64,000 bases of DNA, from contig AP019702.1 of the NCBI GenBank assembly GCA_006739055.1, positions 992,501 through 1,056,500 on the forward strand, in the 5' to 3' direction. Of the stretch, positions 1-6,402 are shown piece by piece. Every line of letters starts with the position of its first letter. Position 1 is the first letter of the stretch. The notes beneath the pieces were generated by a model. The model made no database searches, was not told where the DNA came from, and saw nothing but the letters and a program-made list of their open reading frames with translations. This stretch comes from Allostella vacuolata. Its GTDB lineage: Bacteria; Pseudomonadota; Alphaproteobacteria; ATCC43930; Allostellaceae. Made by a program: the position numbers and the translations under genes.

Positions 1-338
1 CCGGCGACCGGGTCCTGGCCGGAATCGGGGCCATCCTGCGGCAGGTGCTGCGGCGCCGCGACGTCGCCGCCCGGGTGGGGGGCGAGGAGTTCGTGCTGCT
101 GCTGCCGGACTGCGACGCCGAAGGGGCCCGGCTGATCGCCGAGCGGGTGCGTCTTGCCTTGATGCAGGCGGACTTCGACGGCGTACCGGGGCTGGACCAG
201 GTGACGGCCAGCTTCGGCATCGCCGAGCTGCGGCCCGGCGAGTCGCTGGGGGTGCTGTTCGCGCGCGGCGACCGCCTGCTCTATGCGGCCAAGCGCGACG
301 GGCGCAATCGCATCCTGGTGCAGGACGAGGCCGGCTGA
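1..338 (+). CDS. Diguanylate cyclase, GGDEF domain, C-terminal part (5' truncated by window)
   Basis: The frame is open from base 3 and enters the window inside a GGDEF domain. It reads GDRVL, then the signature as GGEEF near base 80, and later a TASFGIAEL strand and a YAAKRDGRNR end. These are standard landmarks of the catalytic half of diguanylate cyclases, which make c-di-GMP from two GTP. GGEEF is a catalytically competent form of the signature. The N-terminal sensory part lies outside the window, so the input signal is unknown. No inhibitory RxxD site can be judged because the region before the signature is cut. Confidence 0.9.
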   Translation, partial: GDRVLAGIGAILRQVLRRRDVAARVGGEEFVLLLPDCDAEGARLIAERVRLALMQADFDGVPGLDQVTASFGIAELRPGESLGVLFARGDRLLYAAKRDGRNRILVQDEAG

Positions 339-371
339 CGCCGGCCGTCAGGCCGCCACGCCGTCCCGCCG

Positions 372-1283
372 TCAGGGGCGGCGATCGCGCAATTGCAGCG
401 TCACGAGCGCGGCCAGCACGACCAGGATGCCCGCCCCCTGCTGCAGGGTCACGGTCTCGCCCAGGATCGCCACGGCGGCGCCGACCGCCACCACCGGCTC
501 CAGGTTGCCCAGCGCGGCGACGCGCACCGGGCCCAGCAGGCGGACCGCCAGGAACAGGCTGACGAAACCCGCCGCATAGACGAAGCTGGCGCCGAGCAGC
601 CCGCCCCAGCCGAGCGGCGTCACCGGCCAGGCCGGCCCGCCATGCAGCGCCACCAGCAGCAGGTAGGCGCAGGCCCCGGTCAGCACCGCATGGGCGTTGA
701 CCGCCAGCGGCTCCGCCCGCCGCAGCACCCGGCTGGTCCACAGGATCGAGGCCGCGCAGGTGGCCGCGGCCATCAGGGCGAGCGCGAGGCCGACCGGGTC
801 CAGCCGCGGCCCGTCCCCGGTGCCCGTCAGCCCGTCCAGCCCGACCACCAGGCTGATGCCGGCGAACGCGCCCGCCAGGGCGCCGGCGCGCAGCCAGGTC
901 AGCCGCTCCTGCCCGGTGAGATGGGCGGCCAGCGCGACCATGGCGGGGAAGGTGAAGAAGACCAGGGCGGCGACGCTGACCGGGATATGGGCGATCGCCG
1001 ACAGGTAGCCATAGGACATCACCCCCGCCACCAGGCCGATGCCGATCGCCTGCCAGCGTTCCGCGGGCGCCAGGCGCAGCGGCCGGCCCATGCGCCGCAT
1101 CACCAGGGTGACCACCATGGAGGCGACGGTGAAGCGCATCAGGATCGCCGTCGGCGGATCGCTGCCCGCATCATAGGCGAGGCGGGCCAGCGTCGGCGCC
1201 AGCCCGAAGCCCAGGCTGGAGACGAGCAGGAAGCCGATGCCGCGCCAGTAGCGCGCCTCGGGCGGTTCGACGAAACCGCTCAT
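372..1283 (-). CDS. EamA/DMT-family membrane transporter
   Basis: This 303-residue protein is almost entirely hydrophobic, with about ten predicted membrane segments arranged as two EamA repeats. It has the usual DMT features: GFGLAPTLARLAYDAG near the start, a GLVAGVMSYGYLSA helix, and a C-terminal repeat with GNLEPVVAVGAAVAILGE. EamA proteins are inner-membrane exporters or importers of small metabolites such as amino acids and nucleobases; the substrate cannot be read from sequence. It converges on the GGDEF gene with a 33 bp gap and is transcribed alone, divergent from the NDUFA12 gene. Confidence 0.85.
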   Translation of the reverse strand: MSGFVEPPEARYWRGIGFLLVSSLGFGLAPTLARLAYDAGSDPPTAILMRFTVASMVVTLVMRRMGRPLRLAPAERWQAIGIGLVAGVMSYGYLSAIAHIPVSVAALVFFTFPAMVALAAHLTGQERLTWLRAGALAGAFAGISLVVGLDGLTGTGDGPRLDPVGLALALMAAATCAASILWTSRVLRRAEPLAVNAHAVLTGACAYLLLVALHGGPAWPVTPLGWGGLLGASFVYAAGFVSLFLAVRLLGPVRVAALGNLEPVVAVGAAVAILGETVTLQQGAGILVVLAALVTLQLRDRRP

Positions 1284-1416
1284 CGTGCGGCTGTGGCGGC
1301 AGGGGCGCGGGGCATCGTCCGGTCCGTCGGTGGGGCCGACACTTTACGCGACGGGCCCCCGATGCCATAGTCCGCCCCATCAATCATCCCTGACAGCAGG
1401 ATTCGCGGACCGCTCC

Positions 1417-1770
1417 ATGACGCTGGGAACGCGCTTGTTCACTTGGCTGCGGGGCCGCGAGGTCGGCGTCGACCATCTCGGCAACCGCTACTTCACCGAA
1501 CGCAAGACCCGCGCGGGCGACCGCCAGCGTCGTTGGGTCATGTACAATGGCGAGGTCGAGGCGACCCGCGTGCCGCCGGAATGGCACGCCTGGCTGCACC
1601 ATACGGTGGACACGCTGCCGGCCGCCGGCCGGCCGCAGCCTGCCTGGCTCAAGGAGCACATCCCCAACCGGACCGGCACCGAGGACGCCTACCGGCCGCC
1701 GGGCCATGTCCTGCAGGGCGGTCGGCGCGCCCGGGCCACCGGCGACTACGAGCCCTGGCGCCCGAGTTGA
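1417..1770 (+). CDS. NDUFA12-family complex I accessory subunit
   Basis: The 117-residue product matches the NDUFA12 (17.2 kDa, B17.2) family. It has the GNRYFTERK core near residues 22-32, RRWVMYNGE, the conserved VPPEWHAWLH helix and a YEPW motif at the extreme C-terminus. In alphaproteobacteria and mitochondria this protein sits on the peripheral arm of NADH:ubiquinone oxidoreductase. The open frame extends upstream, but the ATG at 1417 gives the family's N-terminus (MTLGTRLFTWLRG). It is followed after 41 bp by mlaD, a neighbourhood common in this class although the two proteins are not known to work together. Confidence 0.92.
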   Translation: MTLGTRLFTWLRGREVGVDHLGNRYFTERKTRAGDRQRRWVMYNGEVEATRVPPEWHAWLHHTVDTLPAAGRPQPAWLKEHIPNRTGTEDAYRPPGHVLQGGRRARATGDYEPWRPS

Positions 1771-1811
1771 ACGCGCCGTCTGGATGAACCGGTCATCGAG
1801 CTGAATCCGAC

Positions 1812-2297
1812 ATGAAGCACAATATCGTCGAGACGGTGATCGGCGCGGTCGTACTGGCGGTCGCGGCGGTCTTCGTCGTCTTCGCCTATACGGCCAGCGG
1901 CGTGCGTGCCGTCAGCGGCTACGAGGTGATCGCGCGGTTCGAGCGGGTGGACGGCGTGGCCGTCGGGTCCGACGTCAGGGTCGGCGGCATCAAGGTCGGC
2001 TCGATCGCCAGCATGACGCTCGACCCCAAGACCTACCTGGCGGTCGTCCGCCTCAGCATCGAGCCGGCGGTGAAGCTGCCGGTCGACACGGTCGCGTCGA
2101 TTTCCAGCACCGGCCTGCTGGGGGACAAGTTCCTGGCGCTGGCGCCGGGGGGCGACGAGAAGATGCTGGAGCCGGGTGGGGTCATCCAGTACACCCAGGC
2201 CTCCGTCAACATCGAGAACCTGATCGGCCAGTTCATGTTCAGCCAGGGCGGGGCCGACAAGAAGCCGGACGCGCCGGCCGACGCGCCCAAGCTCTGA
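1812..2297 (+). CDS. mlaD: MlaD, outer-membrane lipid asymmetry substrate-binding protein
   Basis: The protein has 161 residues, with one N-terminal signal-anchor helix (residues about 7-28) followed by an MCE domain. The MCE region shows the GSDVRVGGIKVG segment and the SSTGLLGDKFLAL strand typical of MlaD/YrbD. MlaD forms a hexameric ring with the MlaFEB ABC transporter and carries phospholipids between the inner and outer membrane. The other mla genes are not in this window; in many alphaproteobacteria mlaD is likewise encoded with the NDUFA12 and DUF2155 genes. A DUF2155 gene follows after 4 bp. Confidence 0.92.
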   Translation: MKHNIVETVIGAVVLAVAAVFVVFAYTASGVRAVSGYEVIARFERVDGVAVGSDVRVGGIKVGSIASMTLDPKTYLAVVRLSIEPAVKLPVDTVASISSTGLLGDKFLALAPGGDEKMLEPGGVIQYTQASVNIENLIGQFMFSQGGADKKPDAPADAPKL

Positions 2298-2301
2298 CGG
2301 A

Positions 2302-2679
2302 ATGAAGCCGTTGGCGGGTGCGGTCCGGCGCTGCAGCCTGGCGGCGCTGCTGGTGGCGATGCCGATCGCCGCAGCCGGCGCGGCCGAGGTGGCGACACTC
2401 CAGGCGCTCGACAAGATCCTTGGCCGCATCTCGACCTTCGAGGCCAAGGTCGGGCAGTCGACCCGCTTCGGGACGCTCGACATCATGGTCCGGGCCTGCC
2501 GGTCCCGTCCGCCGGAAGAGCCGCCGGAAAGCACGGCCTTCCTGGAGATCGACGATCAGCGGCCGGGCGAGGAGAAGCATCGGGTCTTCACCGGCTGGAT
2601 GTTCGCGTCGAGCCCGGCCGTATCGGCGCTGGAGCACCCGGTCTACGACGTCTGGGTCAAGTCCTGCGGGACCGACTGA
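2302..2679 (+). CDS. DUF2155 secreted protein
   Basis: This 125-residue protein has a Sec signal peptide (residues 1-27, ending around AGAAEVA). The mature part matches DUF2155: LDKILGRISTFEAKVGQ, the FGTLDIMVRAC strand, PEEPPESTAFLEID, a GWMFASSPAVSALEHPVYDVWV block and a final Cys. Two conserved cysteines (in VRAC and VKSC) probably form a disulfide in the periplasm. The function is unknown. It is tightly coupled to mlaD (4 bp gap). The aat gene that often follows in relatives is absent; a convergent gene comes next instead. Confidence 0.9.
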   Translation: MKPLAGAVRRCSLAALLVAMPIAAAGAAEVATLQALDKILGRISTFEAKVGQSTRFGTLDIMVRACRSRPPEEPPESTAFLEIDDQRPGEEKHRVFTGWMFASSPAVSALEHPVYDVWVKSCGTD

Positions 2680-2695
2680 CGATCCACCTCGCCTC

Positions 2696-3112
2696 TCAGC
2701 CCCCGACCGTGTCCGGCGGGCCCTTCAGCTCCACCACGTTGCCCTCCGGATCGGCGATATAGATCGACGGGCCTTCGCCCTCGGCGCCGTAGCGCCGCCC
2801 GGCCTCGCCTGGGACGATGCCGTGTCCGGCCAGATGGGCCGCGATGGCGTCCGCGTCCCAGGGCTCGATCCGCAGGCAGAAATGGTCGAGGTTGCGCGCC
2901 TCGGCGCCGGGCGGCGCGCCGCCGCGCCGGCCGAGCACGCCATCGACCGGGACCAGGTCGATCAGCGACCCGCCGGCGCGCAGCTGCACCAGCCCGATCG
3001 CCTCCTGCCGTCGTTCGACCAGGCAGCCGAGGACCCCGCAATAGAAGCCCAGCATGGCATCGAGGTCGCGCACGCGGAGCACGATGTGGTCGATCTCGCG
3101 AATCCGGAACAT
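2696..3112 (-). CDS. VOC-family (glyoxalase/bleomycin resistance) protein
   Basis: The 138-residue single-domain protein carries two beta-alpha-beta-beta-beta modules of the vicinal-oxygen-chelate fold: IDHIVLRVRDLDAMLGFYC at the start and LDHFCLRIEPWDADAIAAHL in the middle. It ends with YIADPEGNVVELKGP, whose Glu is the usual last metal ligand. Such proteins are metal-dependent lyases, isomerases or dioxygenases, or binding proteins; the substrate is unknown. I chose the ATG at 3112 because the longer open frame adds an unconserved leader. A TAGGAT box ends seven bases before this ATG, so the transcript may be leaderless. Confidence 0.85.
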   Translation of the reverse strand: MFRIREIDHIVLRVRDLDAMLGFYCGVLGCLVERRQEAIGLVQLRAGGSLIDLVPVDGVLGRRGGAPPGAEARNLDHFCLRIEPWDADAIAAHLAGHGIVPGEAGRRYGAEGEGPSIYIADPEGNVVELKGPPDTVGG

Positions 3113-3160
3113 CAGCTGAATCCTACCCGCCCGCGGACGATTCGCGCATGGCATGCTTTT

Positions 3161-3188
3161 TGGTGTATCATAATTAAATATTACACCA
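3161..3188. promoter_or_regulatory. AT-rich inverted repeat (candidate operator) between divergent genes
   Basis: Arms TGGTGTA (3161-3167) and TACACCA (3182-3188) are perfect inverted repeats around a 14 bp AT-rich centre in otherwise very GC-rich DNA. The site ends 12 bp before the ATG at 3201 and lies 48 bp upstream of the VOC gene. It probably overlaps the promoter of the plus-strand gene (a TTTTTG / TATTAC pair fits around it). The cognate regulator is not identified. Confidence 0.5.
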
Positions 3189-3200
3189 GAAAGTTGCAGC

Positions 3201-3962
3201 ATGGCGATTCCGACCCCGCATCATCCCTTTCCCGTCCTTGCGGCGCAACCGGCCGCGATCCGCGAGCGGCTGGAGCCTTTGCTGGCCCGGGCGACCACGA
3301 CCATCGCCGAGCGCGGCGTGCGCCTCGTCCTGCACGGCGACATGGCCGCCCTGCGGGACCGCCACCGCGAAGATCCGCTCCTCGCGGCCGACCGCCCGCT
3401 GCCCTCGCAGCTGGATGTCGACCATTGCGACCTGCCATCGGACCGGGCCTTCTGGATCGAGGGCCTGGACCCGGACGGCCGCACCGTGCTGACCCATGCC
3501 GCCCGGCTCTTCGAATGGCCGGCCAGCGACCTGGAGGCGGAGGGGCGGGCCTTGCGCATCTTCTACGACCGGCCAGGGGAGGCGGGGCGGCCGGGACGGG
3601 ATCTGACGCTGGAACGGCCGATGCCGGTCCGGGTGTCGGGCCGGGTCGCCTATGTGGGCGGCCTGTGGATCCATCCCGATTGCCGCGGCCGCGGCCTGGG
3701 CCGGATCATGCCGCGGGTCGGACGCGCCTGGGCGTACCTGCGCTGGACGCCGGACTTTCTCTTCAGCCATGTCGTCGACGCCCTGCTCGATGCCGGGTTG
3801 GAGGCCGTCTACGGCTACCCCCACCGCCACCGCGGGCTGCGCTTCCGCAATCGCTACGGACGGTCGTACGAGGTGTCCTGGGTGTGGATGTCCGGTCAGG
3901 AACTGCTGGCCGACAGCGCGGCGTTCATCGAACTCCTCCAGTCGGTGCGGCCGCGCAGGTGA
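3201..3962 (+). CDS. Unknown protein with a possible GNAT-type acyltransferase core
   Basis: I do not firmly recognise this 253-residue protein. The central stretch YVGGLWIHPDCRGRGLGR (from about residue 151) resembles the acetyl-CoA pyrophosphate-binding loop of GNAT enzymes (R/Q-x-x-G-x-G/A), preceded by a beta strand. The rest lacks clear landmarks. There is no signal peptide or membrane segment. It stands alone, divergent from the VOC gene, with the palindrome just upstream and a weak ribosome-binding site. Its 3' end overlaps the convergent gene by 67 bp, so paired transcription could interfere. Confidence 0.6.
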   Translation: MAIPTPHHPFPVLAAQPAAIRERLEPLLARATTTIAERGVRLVLHGDMAALRDRHREDPLLAADRPLPSQLDVDHCDLPSDRAFWIEGLDPDGRTVLTHAARLFEWPASDLEAEGRALRIFYDRPGEAGRPGRDLTLERPMPVRVSGRVAYVGGLWIHPDCRGRGLGRIMPRVGRAWAYLRWTPDFLFSHVVDALLDAGLEAVYGYPHRHRGLRFRNRYGRSYEVSWVWMSGQELLADSAAFIELLQSVRPRR

Positions 3963-4780
3963 CTGACGCCGGATACCAGCCGCTGGCCGTCCTGGGTCCG
4001 CCACGGCAGGATCAGCCGCTCATAGATGCTGCGCCGGCCGACCCCGGTCGGTGCGGCGATGGTGCCTTCGCACCCCTGCAGGATCGGCGCCTGACGGGCA
4101 TGGGCCTCGCCATAGACCGCGCTGGCGGCGGCCGAGAAGCGGATGTCGGGCTGCTCGTCGACCGGGCGGCCGACGAACTCGGTCCAGCCGGCGGTGCCGT
4201 AGTGGGTCAGGTGGCGGCCGCGGAACGAGACCAGCATGCGGCTGTCGCCGATCTGCTCCACCAGCGTCGTGCGGCCGAGACAGCCGGCTCGCCGGAAGGG
4301 GGCGCGCGGATTGTCGGGAAGGATGCCCCGGCGCATCACCCACTGGCGCAGCAGCTTGACGAAGGCCGCCGGTATGACCGTCACCTCGGGATCGAGAGGG
4401 CGCTCCTCCGCATGGAAGGCCTCGGTCGGATGGAGGCTGCGGACGCCATAGACCAGTTCCTCGATGCGCAGCACCAGCGGGTCGAAGCCGGGCACCAGCT
4501 CCTGCTGCCACCCGCGATCGCAATAGGTCAGGATGAAGCGGCGCGGCCGGAGGTCGCCCAGCAGATACAGCAGGGCGGTCAGCGCCCGGGGGGAAATGAG
4601 CGCCGGCCGCAGCCGGATCCGCGCGCCCGTGTCGCCCACCGCCACTTCGAGAAGGCCGAGGTGGCGGATGGCATATGTCAGCGGGTCGCTGTCGTTGGGG
4701 AGCCGGTGATGGGCGAATCGCCTGAGTCCTCGCTCGACCGAGAGTACGGTTCCCCGCCGGTCGATGAGGACTTTGTTCAA
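3896..4780 (-). CDS. Unknown protein coupled to an XRE regulator, possible PAS_5-like C-terminus
   Basis: This 294-residue soluble protein has no confident family match. Its C-terminal part (YERLILPWRTQDGQRLVSGVSHL) resembles the last strands of the alphaproteobacterial PAS_5 (PF07310-type) sensor domain; this is inference from pattern only. The start is a TTG that overlaps the stop of the upstream XRE gene (TTGA, 4777-4780), and no internal Met gives a sensible alternative. The overlap implies translational coupling, so it may sense a signal for, or otherwise work with, that regulator. Confidence 0.6.
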   Translation of the reverse strand: MNKVLIDRRGTVLSVERGLRRFAHHRLPNDSDPLTYAIRHLGLLEVAVGDTGARIRLRPALISPRALTALLYLLGDLRPRRFILTYCDRGWQQELVPGFDPLVLRIEELVYGVRSLHPTEAFHAEERPLDPEVTVIPAAFVKLLRQWVMRRGILPDNPRAPFRRAGCLGRTTLVEQIGDSRMLVSFRGRHLTHYGTAGWTEFVGRPVDEQPDIRFSAAASAVYGEAHARQAPILQGCEGTIAAPTGVGRRSIYERLILPWRTQDGQRLVSGVSHLRGRTDWRSSMNAALSASSS

Positions 4781-5370
4781 CGCGCCGCCTTGCGTGGTTT
4801 GGCCGCCGGCTCGATCAGCTTGTCGCCGAGCCGATGGAACAGGTCCATCAGGGACTGGCGCAGATCGGGGCTGGCGATCCGTTCGTAGGCGCGGGACAGT
4901 TCGATCGCCTCGCGCCGCAGCATGATGCCGGGCTCCTGCTTGGTCTCCGTCTCGGCTTCGAGACCTTCGAAGAAGGCAGTCACGGGGGTACCCAGCACCT
5001 GGCCGATCTGCACCAGCTTGCTGGCGGAGATGCGGTTGCCGCCGCGCTCGTACTTCTGCACCTGCTGGAAGGTCAGGCCGATCGCCTCGGCCAGCTGGGT
5101 CTGGCTCAGGCCGGCGACGGTGCGGTAGAGGCGGACCTGGCGGCCGACATGCACATCCACCGGCGACGGGCCGTCGATGATGGCGACCCGGCGGCGCGGG
5201 CGCTCGGCCGCCGGCCGTGCCGGGCGCGGCTTGGCGACCGGCGGGGGGGCGAGGACCCGGCGCACCGTGGGCAGCCCGACCTGCAGCTTCGTCGCGATGT
5301 CGACGTCGGACATGCCGGCGGCCTTCATGGCCTGGATTCGGGTGGCCTGGGTAGCTGGGGATCGTGCCAT
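4777..5370 (-). CDS. XRE-family transcriptional regulator with an extra N-terminal HTH
   Basis: The 197-residue protein has a Cro/CI helix-turn-helix at about residues 75-130: VGRQVRLYRTVAGLSQTQLA, then GLTFQQVQKYERGGNRISAS. This is the common alphaproteobacterial subtype. The C-terminal helices (EAIELSRAYERIASPDLRQS) resemble its usual dimerisation tail. Unusually, the first 40 residues (IQAMKAAGMSDVDIATKLQV and following) look like a second, resolvase-type HTH, joined by a Pro/Arg/Ala-rich linker. An AAAAGG sequence precedes the ATG. The gene is coupled to the unknown gene downstream. Targets are unknown. Confidence 0.85.
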   Translation of the reverse strand: MARSPATQATRIQAMKAAGMSDVDIATKLQVGLPTVRRVLAPPPVAKPRPARPAAERPRRRVAIIDGPSPVDVHVGRQVRLYRTVAGLSQTQLAEAIGLTFQQVQKYERGGNRISASKLVQIGQVLGTPVTAFFEGLEAETETKQEPGIMLRREAIELSRAYERIASPDLRQSLMDLFHRLGDKLIEPAAKPRKAAR

Positions 5371-5552
5371 CGAGGGTACCTTTTCATGATGCGCCAGGGC
5401 GCTGCAAGAGAATCGAACGGCGCCGGAGCGGGCGAGGCCCGATCCGCTCCCCCCAACAGCGGACCGTGCCTTCGGGATCTATGCGCGCATCCGTTCCGGC
5501 CGCAGCGCAATACCTGTCCGATATATATACTGCGCCGTGTCGCGGCCATAGT

Positions 5553-5562
5553 TGGTATACCA
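5553..5562. promoter_or_regulatory. Perfect palindrome TGGTATACCA, candidate GntR (FCD/FadR-type) operator
   Basis: The ten bases are fully self-complementary and sit beside an AT-rich patch in the SDR upstream region. FadR/FCD-subfamily GntR regulators commonly bind sites built around GTATAC or TNGTNNNACNA. No GntR gene is present in the window, so the regulator would be encoded elsewhere. Confidence 0.4.
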
Positions 5563-5650
5563 TGCGACGATGTGCCACAATCTCCGCGTGGCCTTGCCAG
5601 GCGCAGGATCAACTTTTCGGAATAACATGGCCGGCTTGCTCGGGGCCGAG

Positions 5651-5679
5651 TTGCAGAGAGCCGGTCTCCCGGCTAGCGT
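5651..5679 (+). promoter_or_regulatory. Candidate promoter of the SDR gene, possibly leaderless
   Basis: TTGCAG (5651-5656) and TAGCGT (5674-5679) are 17 bp apart. Transcription would begin about seven bases later, at or next to the ATG at 5686, and no Shine-Dalgarno sequence is visible before that ATG. Both facts fit a leaderless mRNA. Confidence 0.4.
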
Positions 5680-5685
5680 CCGCAC

Positions 5686-6402
5686 ATGATCGAATCCGCC
5701 ATCGTCACCGGTGCCTCCCAGGGAATCGGCCGCGCCATCGCCGCCCGGCTGGCCGGCGCCGGCTATCAGGTGATCAATCTCGACCGCGTGCCGCCGGCCG
5801 AGCCGCTCGGGATCCATGTTCCGGTCGACCTCGCCTGTCGCCGCTCGACGGCCGAGGCGCTGGCGGCGGTGGTGGCCCGCCACCCGGTGACGCGGCTCGT
5901 CAACAATGTCGGCATCGTCCGCCCGGCACCCGTCGAGGAGCAGACCCCGGACGACCTCGCGGCGGTGATGGACCTCAACGTGCGCACCGCCATCCAGTGC
6001 GCCGAGGCGGTGCTGCCGGCGATGCGGGCCGAGGGCTTCGGACGGATCGTCAACATCAGCAGCCGGGCGGCGCTGGGCAAGGAGCTGCGGACCGCCTATG
6101 CCGCCAGCAAGGCGGCCCTGCACGGCCTGACCAAGACCTGGGCGCTGGAGCTGGGGGCGCACGGCATCACCGTCAACGCGGTTTCGCCCGGTCCGATCGC
6201 GACCGACCTGTTCCGCCGCGTCAATCCCGACAACAGCCCGCGCACCGCGGCCATCCGCGAGGCGATCCCGATGCGCCGGATGGGCCGGCCCGAGGATATC
6301 GCCGCTGCCGTTGCCTTCTTCCTCGGCGCCGACAGCGGCTTCGTGACCGGCCAGGTCCTGCATGTCTGCGGCGGGATGACCGTGGCCGGCGTGGGCGGGT
6401 GA
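5686..6402 (+). CDS. Short-chain dehydrogenase/reductase (SDR)
   Basis: The 238-residue classical SDR has the cofactor loop TGASQGIG at residues 8-15 and the NNVG motif. The catalytic set is visible as Ser126 (NISS), Tyr138 and Lys142 (YAASK), followed by the SPGPIATDLF loop and a C-terminal FVTGQVLHVCGG end. These enzymes are NAD(P)H-dependent and interconvert alcohols and ketones, often acting as ketoacyl reductases; the substrate is not evident. Its stop overlaps the GTG of the TPR glycosyltransferase, so the two are co-translated. That could hint at a role in making or modifying a sugar or polyketide-like substrate. Confidence 0.9.
   Translation: MIESAIVTGASQGIGRAIAARLAGAGYQVINLDRVPPAEPLGIHVPVDLACRRSTAEALAAVVARHPVTRLVNNVGIVRPAPVEEQTPDDLAAVMDLNVRTAIQCAEAVLPAMRAEGFGRIVNISSRAALGKELRTAYAASKAALHGLTKTWALELGAHGITVNAVSPGPIATDLFRRVNPDNSPRTAAIREAIPMRRMGRPEDIAAAVAFFLGADSGFVTGQVLHVCGGMTVAGVGG

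Larger units (their letters stand above)
5371..5685. other. 315 bp divergent intergenic region
   Basis: No gene is supported here. It separates the XRE gene (minus) from the SDR gene (plus). It holds an AT-rich patch (GATATATATAC near 5519-5530), the TGGTATACCA palindrome and a plausible promoter for the SDR gene. I see nothing else convincing in it. Confidence 0.7.
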
